Source: Clostridia bacterium
GTDB lineage: Bacteria > Bacillota > Clostridia > Christensenellales > CAG-138
Assembly: GCA_017388175.1 (NCBI GenBank)
Contig: JAFOTD010000107.1
Coordinates: forward strand, 1-45,425
Length of the DNA stretch: 45,425 nt
Direction of reading: 5' to 3'
Of the stretch, positions 23,000 through 31,227 are shown in pieces (within the stretch, counting starts at the first letter, position 1; each line of letters begins with the position of its first letter). Below the pieces are notes generated by a model that saw only the letters and a program-made list of their open reading frames with translations, was not told where the DNA came from and did not search any database. The translations under genes were made by a program, and so were the position numbers.

Positions 23000-24105
23000 A
23001 GCGCCTGCTTGCGGCTGTAATCTGCGCGGTCCTGCTGCTGCCCGGGATTGCACGGGCGGAGACGAAGCCAAGGGAGGACGTGCAGGCTGAAGCGGCGTAT
23101 CTGATCGAAGCGAACTCGGGACGCGTGCTGTATGCCAAGAATGAAAACGCGCACCTGCCGATGGCAAGCACAACGAAGATTATGACGGCGCTGTTAGCGG
23201 TTGAATCCGGCAGAATGGAGGAGACCGTGACCGTGCCGGATGCCGCCGTCGGCACCGAGGGCTCCTCGATGTATCTGAAAAAAGGCGAGACGCTTCGGCT
23301 AAGGGATCTCGTATACGGGCTGATGCTGACCAGCGGCAACGATGCGGCGGTTGCGATCGCATGCGTACTCGACGGCAGTACGGCGGCGTTTGCCGATCAC
23401 ATGAATGCGCGCGCAAGGGAGCTGCATCTTTTTGACACGCATTTTGTTACACCGAACGGACTGCATGATCCGAACCATTATACGTCCGCGCATGATCTCG
23501 CGCTGCTCGGCGCCGCGGCGCTCGAGAACCCGGTTTTTGCGGAAATCGCAGCGACACAGTATTGCAGAACCGAGGGCTCGAACCCGCATGCGCTGAAAAA
23601 CAAGAACCGTCTGCTGTGGGAATACGAGGGCGGAATCGGCGTGAAGACCGGCTATACGAAGGCGGCGGGGAAGTGCCTCGTGTTTGCGGCGGAGCGCGGC
23701 GAAATGAAGCTGGTCGGCGCGGTGCTGAACTGTCCGACGATGTGGAACGCCGCAAAAAGCATGCTGGACAAGGGCTTTACGGCATATCGTATAAAGCCGT
23801 TTCTGGCGGGGGACACGGTTTTTTCGCTTCCGGTTGAAAACGGCGTGAAAAAAACATTGTCTGCGGCGCCGATTCGCGGTATACTGTATCCGACGAAGAT
23901 CGACGCAGACGAGTCGTTCGCCGTGGAAACGTCGTTTCAATCGGGCATTCGTGCGCCGGTTCCGGCCGGAGAACAACTCGGAACGGCAACACTTTTCTTA
24001 AACGGCGAGGCCATCGATTCGGTTCCGATCATTGCGATGGAGACGGTCGACGCGGTCGATTTCGGATATTTCTTAAAAAGGGCGGTTCTTGCGTTTGTAG
24101 GATGA
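22996..24105 (+). CDS. D-alanyl-D-alanine carboxypeptidase (serine type, DacF/DacB-like)
   Basis: A secreted penicillin-binding protein that trims the terminal D-Ala from peptidoglycan stem peptides. The 369 residues have a signal peptide (cut expected after ARA at about 21), the SxxK motif STTK at 58-61, SGN at 113-115 and KTG at 217-219. A beta-rich C-terminal domain and a final hydrophobic segment probably hold it to the membrane. The GTG start overlaps the gerW stop. Its neighbours suggest a possible role in the spore cortex. Confidence 0.93.
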   Translation: MKRLLAAVICAVLLLPGIARAETKPREDVQAEAAYLIEANSGRVLYAKNENAHLPMASTTKIMTALLAVESGRMEETVTVPDAAVGTEGSSMYLKKGETLRLRDLVYGLMLTSGNDAAVAIACVLDGSTAAFADHMNARARELHLFDTHFVTPNGLHDPNHYTSAHDLALLGAAALENPVFAEIAATQYCRTEGSNPHALKNKNRLLWEYEGGIGVKTGYTKAAGKCLVFAAERGEMKLVGAVLNCPTMWNAAKSMLDKGFTAYRIKPFLAGDTVFSLPVENGVKKTLSAAPIRGILYPTKIDADESFAVETSFQSGIRAPVPAGEQLGTATLFLNGEAIDSVPIIAMETVDAVDFGYFLKRAVLAFVG

Positions 24106-24123
24106 ACCGCGGGGACGGGGCAA

Positions 24124-24834
24124 ATGCGGTTACAAAAATACATGGCGGACTGCGGCGTGGCATCACGCCGTGCCTGTGAACAAATCATAGAAGACGGTCG
24201 GGTCACGGTCAACGGAATCCCGGCCGATCTCGGCGCGTCGGTGGAGGAGACGGACGAGGTGCGGCTCGACGGGAAACGGCTCAGGCCGCAGCCGGAGCGC
24301 GTGGTGCTGATGCTGTATAAGCCGCGCGGTGTGGTCTCGACCTCAAGCGACGAGGCGGGTAGAAAAACCGTGCAGGAATTCGTGAAGGAGCTTCCGTACC
24401 GGCTGTATAACGTCGGACGGCTGGACCTGAATTCCGAGGGACTGCTGCTTCTGACAAACGACGGCGAGTTAGCGAACCGCCTGATGCATCCGCGCTACGG
24501 CGTCAATAAGACGTACCGCGTCGTATGCGACGGTACGCTGTCGGCAAGCGAGATCGCGACACTGACAAACGGCGTACAGTTGGAGGACGGTATCACCGCA
24601 CCGGCAAAGGTGACGAATATCCGCCGCTCAACCACCGGCGGCACGGCGTTTTCGATCACCATACACGAGGGACGCAACCGCCAGATCCGCCGCATGCTGG
24701 AAGCGATCGGACACAGGACGCTGCGCTTAAAACGCGAGGCGTACGGCAATCTGAAGCTCGGCGATCTTAAGCCCGGCGAGTGGCGGTATCTGACACCGGA
24801 GGAGATTGCCGGACTATACGAATCAGGTAAGTAA
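24124..24834 (+). CDS. rluB: Ribosomal large-subunit pseudouridine synthase (RsuA/RluB family)
   Basis: Isomerises a uridine in rRNA, in RluB the helix near 2605 of 23S. The 236 residues have an N-terminal S4 RNA-binding domain (RLQKYMADCGVASRRACEQII, 2-22), then the catalytic domain with D101 in GRLDLNSEGLLLLTNDG, and NKTYRV and HEGRNRQIRRML. RsuA cannot be excluded on sequence alone, but the dac-rluB linkage is that of B. subtilis. A G-rich ribosome site precedes the ATG. Confidence 0.9.
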   Translation: MRLQKYMADCGVASRRACEQIIEDGRVTVNGIPADLGASVEETDEVRLDGKRLRPQPERVVLMLYKPRGVVSTSSDEAGRKTVQEFVKELPYRLYNVGRLDLNSEGLLLLTNDGELANRLMHPRYGVNKTYRVVCDGTLSASEIATLTNGVQLEDGITAPAKVTNIRRSTTGGTAFSITIHEGRNRQIRRMLEAIGHRTLRLKREAYGNLKLGDLKPGEWRYLTPEEIAGLYESGK

Positions 24835-24851
24835 TCCGGAAGTATTTCATA

Positions 24852-24883
24852 CAGGGGTGATCCACGGATCACCCCCTGTTTTT
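24852..24883 (+). terminator. Terminator after rluB
   Basis: CAGGGGTGATC pairs with GATCACCCCCTG (one bulged C) around CACG, followed by TTTTT. Confidence 0.85.
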
Positions 24884-24943
24884 ACATTGATTTTACCTTA
24901 TATAAAATAAGGACGGCAAAAGAATGTTCTTTCCTGTCATTAC

Positions 24944-24972
24944 TTGACTTTGTGTACTTTTTCAGGTAGAAT
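24944..24972 (+). promoter_or_regulatory. Promoter of BMP lipoprotein gene 2
   Basis: TTGACT (24944-24949), 17 bases, TAGAAT (24967-24972). The leader is about 90 bases, with GGAGG just before the ATG. I see no purine riboswitch in it. Confidence 0.75.
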
Positions 24973-25069
24973 GTATTTGGTAGGAATGGTTGATTACCCT
25001 CGATTCGGCTGAAACACAGAGATGTGTTCAAATACAGCAAAATATCTGGAAGAGATTACGGAGGGAAAC

Positions 25070-26332
25070 ATGAAGAAGTTTTTTGCAATCCTTTTGAGCC
25101 TGCTGATGATTGCAGCACTTGTTGCCTGCAGCGCAAACACGCAGGGAACGGACGATGCAGCGGGCGCAAATAACGGCGCAGCGCAGGCCGAGACGGCTGA
25201 CAACATCGACGTTCAGGTCCCGTCGGACTTCAAAGTCGGCTTTATCTGCCTGCACGACGAAAACTCCACCTACGATCTGAACTTCATCAATGCGGCAAAA
25301 GCGGCCTGCGAGAAGCTGGGCATCACGGATTACGTGATCAAGACCAACATTCCCGAAGGCAAAGAGTGCTATGACACCGCGGCTGACATGGCGGACTCCG
25401 GCTGCAAGATCATCTTTGCGGACAGCTTCGGCCATGAGGACTTCATGATTCAGGCAGCGCGCGAGTTCCCGGATGTGCAGTTCTGTCATTCCACCGGCAC
25501 CAAGGCGCACACCGAGGGACTTCCCAACTATCACAATGCGTTTGCGGCAATCTATGAAGGCCGTTACCTCGCGGGCATCGCGGCGGGCATGAAGCTCAAC
25601 GAGATGATCGCAGACGGCAAGATCACCGCGGATCAGTGCAAGATCGGCTACGTCGGCGCGTTCACCTACGCGGAGGTCGTTTCCGGCTATACGTCCTTCT
25701 TCCTCGGCGTTCGTTCCGTCTGCCCGAGCGTAACGATGGACGTTATCTTCACCGGTTCCTGGTACGATGAGAAAGCCGAAAAGGAAAGCGCGCTGAAGCT
25801 GATCGACGGCGGCTGCGTGCTGATTTCCCAGCATGCGGACTCCATGGGCGCACCGTCTGCTTGTGAGAGTGCAGGCGTTCCGAACGTTTCCTACAACGGC
25901 AGCACGATTTCCGTCGGCCCGAACACCTACATCATTTCCTCCCGCATCAACTGGGAGCCCTACTATGAATATGCGATCAAGGCGGCCGCAGCGGGCAAAG
26001 CAATTCCGGCAGACTGGACCGGCACCATCGCGACCGATTCCGTGCAGCTTATCGATCTGAACACCGCGGTTGCGGCGGACGGCACGCAGGAAGCGATCGA
26101 CGCGGCGATTGCTGCCATGAAGGCGGGCACGTTGCACGTATTCGACACAAAGAATTTCCAGGTTGAGGGCAAGAACCTTGACAGCTACATGGCGGACGTC
26201 AATTCCGATGCGGACTTTACGCCCGATACGGAAGTCATTATTGACGGCTATTTCCACGAGTCTGAATTCCGCAGCGCACCGTACTTCGATATCCAGATCG
26301 ACGGCATCACGCTGCTCAACAAGTCCTTCTAA
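25070..26332 (+). CDS. BMP-family substrate-binding lipoprotein, copy 2 (divergent)
   Basis: 420 residues with lipoprotein signal and C20 (LVAC), an Ala/Asn/Asp-rich tether to about 50, then a BMP fold: FKVGFICLHDENSTYDLNF replaces the usual VTD...SFN motif, with FADSFGHEDF, GYVGAFTYAEVVSGYTSFFLGV and VLISQHADSMGAP later. It differs clearly from copy 1 and is longer, so it may bind another ligand. It is an isolated transcription unit (own promoter and terminator) ahead of a second ABC operon. The upstream in-frame ATG at 25022 gives no signal peptide, whereas the ATG at 25070 has GGAGG and does. Confidence 0.9.
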   Translation: MKKFFAILLSLLMIAALVACSANTQGTDDAAGANNGAAQAETADNIDVQVPSDFKVGFICLHDENSTYDLNFINAAKAACEKLGITDYVIKTNIPEGKECYDTAADMADSGCKIIFADSFGHEDFMIQAAREFPDVQFCHSTGTKAHTEGLPNYHNAFAAIYEGRYLAGIAAGMKLNEMIADGKITADQCKIGYVGAFTYAEVVSGYTSFFLGVRSVCPSVTMDVIFTGSWYDEKAEKESALKLIDGGCVLISQHADSMGAPSACESAGVPNVSYNGSTISVGPNTYIISSRINWEPYYEYAIKAAAAGKAIPADWTGTIATDSVQLIDLNTAVAADGTQEAIDAAIAAMKAGTLHVFDTKNFQVEGKNLDSYMADVNSDADFTPDTEVIIDGYFHESEFRSAPYFDIQIDGITLLNKSF

Positions 26333-26349
26333 TCCGAAACATGGAATCC

Positions 26350-26387
26350 CGATCGGGCTGCCTTCAGACAGCCCGATCGTGCTTTTT
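26350..26387 (+). terminator. Terminator after BMP lipoprotein 2
   Basis: CGATCGGGCTG (26350-26360) pairs perfectly with CAGCCCGATCG (26369-26379), followed three bases later by TTTTT. Confidence 0.88.
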
Positions 26388-26434
26388 AAATACCGTTTAT
26401 CCGAAAAAACACACGCATCGGTCGCTGCATGTGA

Positions 26435-26463
26435 TTTACAACCGGGTCGATTTATGATACAAT
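26435..26463 (+). promoter_or_regulatory. Promoter of nucleoside ABC operon 2
   Basis: TTTACA (26435-26440), 17 bases, TACAAT (26458-26463), with an extended -10 TG at 26455-26456. The leader is about 45 bases. Confidence 0.78.
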
Positions 26464-26514
26464 ACGATATCATCGGGCAGGCAGAACGTCCCTTATGCCC
26501 GCAGGAAAGGATGT

Positions 26515-28062
26515 ATGATCTTGGAAGCAGTCAAAAATGCCGTCAGGATGGAAGGAATCACAAAGCACTTCGGCAGTGTGGTTGCCAATCGGGATATCAA
26601 TCTGGAATTGCATGAAGGCGAGATCCTTTCGCTGCTCGGCGAGAACGGCAGCGGAAAGACGACGCTGATGAATATGCTGTCCGGCATCTACTACCCGGAC
26701 GAGGGACAGATCTATATCCACGAAAAACCCGTTAAAATCGCGTCGCCGAAAGACGCCTTTGAAAATGGAATCGGCATGATCCATCAGCACTTCAAACTGG
26801 TGGACGTGTTTACCGCGACGGAAAATATTATCCTCGGGCTTGAAGAGAAGGGCATGCTGAACGTCAAAAAGGCGGCGGCAAAGATTCGTGAAATCAGCGA
26901 GCGCTACGGCTTTGAAATCGACCCGAATCAGAAAGTCTACAATATGTCGGTATCGCAGAAGCAGACCGTTGAGATCATCAAAGTCCTGTATCGCGGCGCC
27001 GACATTTTGATTCTGGACGAGCCGACGGCCGTTCTGACGCCGCAGGAAACGGACAAGCTGTTCTCCGTCATGCGCAACATGAAAAACGACGGCAAATCGC
27101 TGATCATCATCACGCATAAACTGCATGAGGTGCTCGAGGTGTCCGACCGCGTGGCAATTCTGCGGAAGGGCGAGTACGTCGGCGACGTGGAAACGAAGAC
27201 CGCGGACCAGCAGAGCCTGACCGATATGATGGTCGGCCGCGCGGTGAGCCTGAATATCGACCGGCCCAAGGCGCAGGAGATCAAGGAGCGCCTTCGCGTC
27301 GAGCATTTGACCGTCCGGGATGTGGAGGGCGTCAAGCGTCTGAACGACGTGAGCTTTTCCGCAAACGCGGGCGAGATTCTCGGTATTGCGGGCGTTGCCG
27401 GAAGCGGACAGAGGGAGCTTTTGGAGGCGATTGCGGGCCTGCAGAAAACGGATCCGGAAAGCCGCATCACGTATATCGAGCCCGAATCGGACGAGGAAAA
27501 GCAGCTGAACGGCAAGGATCCTCTGGAGATCATCAAATCCGGCATTCTGCTCTCGTTCGTGCCGGAGGACCGCTTCGGCATGGGGCTTGTCGGCGGCATG
27601 AGCATCACCGATAACGTCATGCTGAGAAGCTACCGAAGGGGCAAACACAATCCGTTTTTCGATCATAAATTCCCGAAGGAGCTCGCCAACAAGATCGTCA
27701 ACGATCTCGAGGTTGTAACGCCGAACGTCGACAAGATTCCGCTTCGCAGACTTTCGGGCGGCAACGTACAGAAGGTTCTGGTCGGCCGCGAGATCGAACA
27801 GAGCCCGACGGTTCTGATGACGGCGTACGCGGTGCGCGGATTGGATATCAATACGTCCTACACGATTTATAACCTTCTGACCGAACAGAAAATGAAGGGG
27901 GTCGCCGTGATCTACGTCGGCGAGGATCTTGACGTTCTTTTAGAGCTGTGCGACCGAATCCTCGTGCTGTGCGGCGGACAGGTTTCCGGGATTGTGGACG
28001 GCAGAAACGTCACGAAAGAGCAGATCGGTCTCATGATGACGAAGGTTGGGGGAGGTGAATAA
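26515..28062 (+). CDS. Nucleoside ABC transporter ATP-binding protein, double NBD, copy 2
   Basis: A 515-residue paralogue of the copy 1 ATPase. NBD1 is canonical: Walker A GENGSGKTT (42-50), a signature region altered to NMSVSQKQTVEI, and Walker B LILDEP (D168, E169). NBD2 has a degenerate P-loop GVAGSGQRE, LSGGNVQK, and at the Walker B site VLMTAYAVRGLD, departing further than copy 1 (AVQPTRGLD). It probably hydrolyses ATP at one site only. The ATG at 26515 follows AGGAAAGGA. The next gene begins one base after its stop, with GGGGGAGG inside its last codons. Confidence 0.92.
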   Translation: MILEAVKNAVRMEGITKHFGSVVANRDINLELHEGEILSLLGENGSGKTTLMNMLSGIYYPDEGQIYIHEKPVKIASPKDAFENGIGMIHQHFKLVDVFTATENIILGLEEKGMLNVKKAAAKIREISERYGFEIDPNQKVYNMSVSQKQTVEIIKVLYRGADILILDEPTAVLTPQETDKLFSVMRNMKNDGKSLIIITHKLHEVLEVSDRVAILRKGEYVGDVETKTADQQSLTDMMVGRAVSLNIDRPKAQEIKERLRVEHLTVRDVEGVKRLNDVSFSANAGEILGIAGVAGSGQRELLEAIAGLQKTDPESRITYIEPESDEEKQLNGKDPLEIIKSGILLSFVPEDRFGMGLVGGMSITDNVMLRSYRRGKHNPFFDHKFPKELANKIVNDLEVVTPNVDKIPLRRLSGGNVQKVLVGREIEQSPTVLMTAYAVRGLDINTSYTIYNLLTEQKMKGVAVIYVGEDLDVLLELCDRILVLCGGQVSGIVDGRNVTKEQIGLMMTKVGGGE

Positions 28063-28063
28063 C

Positions 28064-29212
28064 GTGCATATTATAAAACGCGACGTCATTCCCGCATGGA
28101 AAGCTTGGCTGATTCGCGGTTCGGCGATTTTGATTGCAATCCTGCTTTGCGGGCTTATCACGTATATGATTACGAGGCTGAATCCGATCACCGTTATTCA
28201 GAATATGTTCACGGGCCTGTTCGGCAGCGGGCGCAAGACAATGAAAACGTTCTATCAGGTCGCGATCCTGCTCGGCGTTTCTCTTGCGGTTACACCGGCG
28301 TTCAAGATGCGGTTCTGGAATATCGGCGCGGAAGGTCAGGTGCTGATCGGCGCATTTGCGGCAGCCGCATGCATGATTTACATCGGCAGGACGCCGTTGT
28401 TCCTCAGCGGCAGTGTTTCGCCGGCCGTTAAAAACCTGATCATGTTCCCCGCCATGGTCATCGCGGCGGTTGCGTTCGGCGCGCTGTGGGGGTTTTTGCC
28501 GGCGTTTTTCAAGTCGCGCTGGAACACAAACGAGACGCTGTTCACGCTGATGATGAACTACGTCGCGCTGCAGATTTTCAAGTTTATCAAAAACAACCAG
28601 ACCGTTCCCACACGCTTCCGCTGGACGCCGGACGGCACGACCGTCGGCATGATCAACTCCCAGTATAAGAACTCCTTCGGCATCGGTACGATCCCGAAGT
28701 TCAATAATAAACCCGGGACGGAATGCCTGATCCCGATCATCATTGTCGCATTGCTTACTGTCCTCCTGTATCTGTATCTGAAGTACAGCAAGCACGGCTT
28801 TGAGATCGCCGTCGTCGGCGAAAGCGAGCGCACGGCGTCGTATGCGGGCATCAAGGTCAATCGCGTCGTGATCCGCACGATGATTCTGTCCGGCGCGATC
28901 TGCGGGCTGATGGGCTTTCTGCTCGTCAGCACGGAGGGATCCATCAATGACAACATCGTGGACGGGCGCGGGTATACCGCTGTCATGGTTTCGTGGATGT
29001 CTCAGTTCAATCCGATCGGGATGTTCTTCTCGTCACTGCTGCTGGTGTTCATGCAGTTCGGTGCGAAGGAGGTTCCGATGCCGGACGGCGTGAGCCTGGA
29101 TAAAAACTTTGCGAACATGCTGATGGCGATCATTCTGTTCTTTATCATCGGCTGCGAGTTCATCATCAATTATAAAATCCAGTTCGGTCGCCATAAGAAG
29201 CGGGAGGTATAG
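28064..29212 (+). CDS. Nucleoside ABC transporter permease, copy 2a
   Basis: A 382-residue integral membrane protein of the same permease fold as 19598-20860. Helices occupy most of the chain after a short basic N-terminus (HIIKRD); family blocks FRMRFWNIG-like KMRFWNIGAEGQVLIGA (about 81-97) and GFEIAVVGESERTASYAGI (about 243) are present. The GTG at 28064, six bases after GGGGGAGGTG, is preferred over an in-frame TTG at 28046. Confidence 0.9.
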   Translation: MHIIKRDVIPAWKAWLIRGSAILIAILLCGLITYMITRLNPITVIQNMFTGLFGSGRKTMKTFYQVAILLGVSLAVTPAFKMRFWNIGAEGQVLIGAFAAAACMIYIGRTPLFLSGSVSPAVKNLIMFPAMVIAAVAFGALWGFLPAFFKSRWNTNETLFTLMMNYVALQIFKFIKNNQTVPTRFRWTPDGTTVGMINSQYKNSFGIGTIPKFNNKPGTECLIPIIIVALLTVLLYLYLKYSKHGFEIAVVGESERTASYAGIKVNRVVIRTMILSGAICGLMGFLLVSTEGSINDNIVDGRGYTAVMVSWMSQFNPIGMFFSSLLLVFMQFGAKEVPMPDGVSLDKNFANMLMAIILFFIIGCEFIINYKIQFGRHKKREV

Positions 29213-29215
29213 CAT

Positions 29216-30169
29216 ATGTGGGAATTTCTTGTTGCATTTATTCCCAGGGCGATTGTCAACGGCATGCCGCTTCTGTTCGGCAGCACCGGTGAGATCCTGA
29301 CGGAGAAATCCGGAAACCTGAACCTCGGTATTCCGGGCATCATGTTTGTCGGCGCAATCGCCGGCACGACCGGCGCGTTCCTCTATGAGCAATCGGTCGG
29401 CGCGGCGAATATGAACGCATGGCTCGGAACTCTGATACCGGTCCTGAGCTGTCTTGTCGGCTCCTTCCTGATGGGACTTTTGTATTGCTTCCTGACCGTT
29501 ACGCTGCGCGCAAACCAGAACGTCACCGGCCTTTCACTGACGATCTTCGGGACGGGTCTTGCGAACTTCCTCGGCGGAACGCTGATCAAACTTGCAAAAA
29601 CCGACGCTTCCAGCGCTTCCAGCCTGACCATTTCCGGTTCGCTCAAGTATTTCAGCGCCGGCACGGACCCCGGCTGGCTCGCATACGTCGGCATCGGAAT
29701 CGCGATCCTCGTTTCGCTGTTTCTGCGGTATACGCGGACCGGCCTGCAGCTTCGCGCGGTCGGCGAGAATCCGGCGACGGCGGACGCGGCGGGCATCAAC
29801 GTCACCCGATATAAGTATCTGGCAACGATCATCGGCAGTATGATTGCGGGTCTCGGCGGGCTGTATTACATCATGGTAAGCTCGCAGACTTGGTCGGAAC
29901 CGAAGATCGACGCAAGCGGGTGGCTCGCAATCGCTCTTGTTATCTTCACGACGTGGCGACCGAGCCTCAGCATCTTTGCTTCGATCGGCTTCGGCGGACT
30001 GCTGATTCTGGGCACGCGTCTGGATTTTGCGACGGAGATGAAAGAACTGTTCGAGCTTGTTCCGTACGTGGTCACGCTGATCGTGCTGATCATCGTCTCC
30101 TTACGCAAAAAGCGCGAGAATCAGCCGCCGCAAAGCCTGGGACTTGCGTACTTCCGCGAAGAACGATAA
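29216..30169 (+). CDS. Nucleoside ABC transporter permease, copy 2b
   Basis: A 317-residue membrane protein paired with the preceding permease. It has the N-terminal block STGEILTEKSGNLNLGIPGIM (about 22-42), then GLQLRAVGENPATADAAGI near 180 and several membrane helices. The start is set by GGGAGG ahead of ATG 29216. It ends operon 2 at a strong terminator. Confidence 0.91.
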   Translation: MWEFLVAFIPRAIVNGMPLLFGSTGEILTEKSGNLNLGIPGIMFVGAIAGTTGAFLYEQSVGAANMNAWLGTLIPVLSCLVGSFLMGLLYCFLTVTLRANQNVTGLSLTIFGTGLANFLGGTLIKLAKTDASSASSLTISGSLKYFSAGTDPGWLAYVGIGIAILVSLFLRYTRTGLQLRAVGENPATADAAGINVTRYKYLATIIGSMIAGLGGLYYIMVSSQTWSEPKIDASGWLAIALVIFTTWRPSLSIFASIGFGGLLILGTRLDFATEMKELFELVPYVVTLIVLIIVSLRKKRENQPPQSLGLAYFREER

Positions 30170-30181
30170 CGTCATACATTC

Positions 30182-30211
30182 AAAGGGCCGCTTGAAAGGG
30201 CGGTCCTTTTG
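30182..30211 (+). terminator. Terminator of nucleoside ABC operon 2
   Basis: AAAGGGCCGC pairs with GCGGTCCTTT (one G-T) around a short loop, followed by T. It faces a second terminator for the converging minus-strand genes. Confidence 0.83.
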
Positions 30212-30214
30212 CAT

Positions 30215-30241
30215 ACAAAAACCCGCTCTTTTCGGAGCGGG
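30215..30241 (-). terminator. Terminator of the zinc-ribbon gene
   Basis: On the minus strand CCCGCTC (30241-30235) pairs with GAGCGGG (30228-30222), followed by TTTTTG. It lies nine bases after the stop codon. Confidence 0.83.
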
Positions 30242-30249
30242 CGCGTCGT

Positions 30250-30537
30250 TCACGCTTTGAAGTTATAGCCGCAGTCGTGGCAATAGAAGATGCGCTTGAC
30301 GCCGGAAAACCACTTTTTGCTCTGCCAGACGTGTCCTTTGCCCATGCAGGCCTTGATGATCGCCATCCACCAGTCATAGAGCACGAAGATCATAAGCCCG
30401 ATTATCCACTTGATCATGATCCAGAAGAAGTAGTAAACGCCGAACAGAAGCATCCAGAAACAACCGTGCTTGCTCCGTTCGTTCGAAAGCTGAACGTGAT
30501 TGCTCCCGCAGCGGGGACATTTCCGATTGATTGCCAT
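30250..30537 (-). CDS. Small zinc-ribbon membrane protein, 95 aa
   Basis: No named family is recognised. The N-terminal CPRCGS (8-13) and C-terminal CHDC (86-89) could form one four-cysteine zinc ribbon. Between them lies a long hydrophobic stretch, about 26-62, rich in Trp, Phe and Ile (FWMLLFGVYYFFWIM, IIGLMIFVLYDWW), probably a membrane hairpin. That topology would bring both halves of the ribbon to the same side of the membrane. It has its own promoter, a strong GAGGAGG ribosome site and a terminator, so it is a real monocistronic gene. Role unknown. Confidence 0.8.
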   Translation of the reverse strand: MAINRKCPRCGSNHVQLSNERSKHGCFWMLLFGVYYFFWIMIKWIIGLMIFVLYDWWMAIIKACMGKGHVWQSKKWFSGVKRIFYCHDCGYNFKA

Positions 30538-30589
30538 AAGATGACCTCCTCAAAATCATTGCGTCACAGGAATTCCATGCGCCAGATGC

Positions 30590-30618
30590 AGCATATCGTA
30601 TATTTCCGAAAGGATCAA
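30590..30618 (-). promoter_or_regulatory. Putative promoter of the zinc-ribbon gene
   Basis: Minus strand: TTGATC (30618-30613), 17 bases, TATGCT (30595-30590), about 50 bases before the ATG. Confidence 0.5.
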
Positions 30619-30632
30619 CCTTTTTCGAATAA

Positions 30633-31223
30633 TCAGTTCTGAAACCGGCTGAGCGCCTCGCCGTTCAGCCAGCGAACGAGCTCCGCCGGCGTATCGGGGA
30701 CGTTGACGGTCGAAAACGTCGTGCGCTTCGGGACCATACTTTCCGGATCTTCGCTCTCCGCCCAGATCACGCGCTGGAGGATTTTTTTCTCGCAGCCGAC
30801 GGGACCTTCCTCGGGCAGCTCTTCGATCTGCAGCAGGATTGAAGCGTGCTTCTGATCGGAGCTCCAACGTCCGAAGTTCGTTGTCGGACTCTTCCAGAGC
30901 CATTGCATCCGCTTTCCGCCATCCTCGACACGGCGGCGCTTCAGATAACCGTTATGGATATCCTGTGTGCAGCGCATCAGCCAGATGACGTGATAGCCCG
31001 CTTTCTGAAACAACTCGCACACGTCGAAGAACGCCGCTTGCATCAGCAGACCGTCCTGCAGCATCATGGCGTTATGCCCGACCAGAACGTATGCGATTTC
31101 CGTCACGCCGTCGACGGTGACGGGTACATTGCGGCACTCGGGCGGAAACAGGCTTTGCCATTGTGAACGCCAAAGCTCGTGTGCGGATTGCGAAAAAGAC
31201 TGCTTTTTATGAAACAAAGACAT
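30633..31223 (-). CDS. Uncharacterised protein, 196 aa
   Basis: Not recognised. A soluble protein with no signal or membrane helix. Visible features are a central predicted alpha/beta part (TEIAYVLVGHNAMMLQDGLLMQAAFFDVCELFQKAG, shown here only by its ends at about residues 41-76), then YHVIWLMRCTQDIHNGYLKRRR and a WLWKSPTTNFGRWSSDQKH segment. The YHVIWL block would suit a nuclease-like or restriction-like core, but no catalytic motif is certain. The ATG lies four bases past the adenine deaminase stop, so it is cotranscribed with ade. Confidence 0.72.
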   Translation of the reverse strand: MSLFHKKQSFSQSAHELWRSQWQSLFPPECRNVPVTVDGVTEIAYVLVGHNAMMLQDGLLMQAAFFDVCELFQKAGYHVIWLMRCTQDIHNGYLKRRRVEDGGKRMQWLWKSPTTNFGRWSSDQKHASILLQIEELPEEGPVGCEKKILQRVIWAESEDPESMVPKRTTFSTVNVPDTPAELVRWLNGEALSRFQN

Positions 31224-31227
31224 AGCG

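Noticed and set aside
24884..25069. Purine riboswitch in front of the nucleoside transporter genes
   Set aside because: The conserved purine riboswitch core bases are absent here and before 16746 and 18045.
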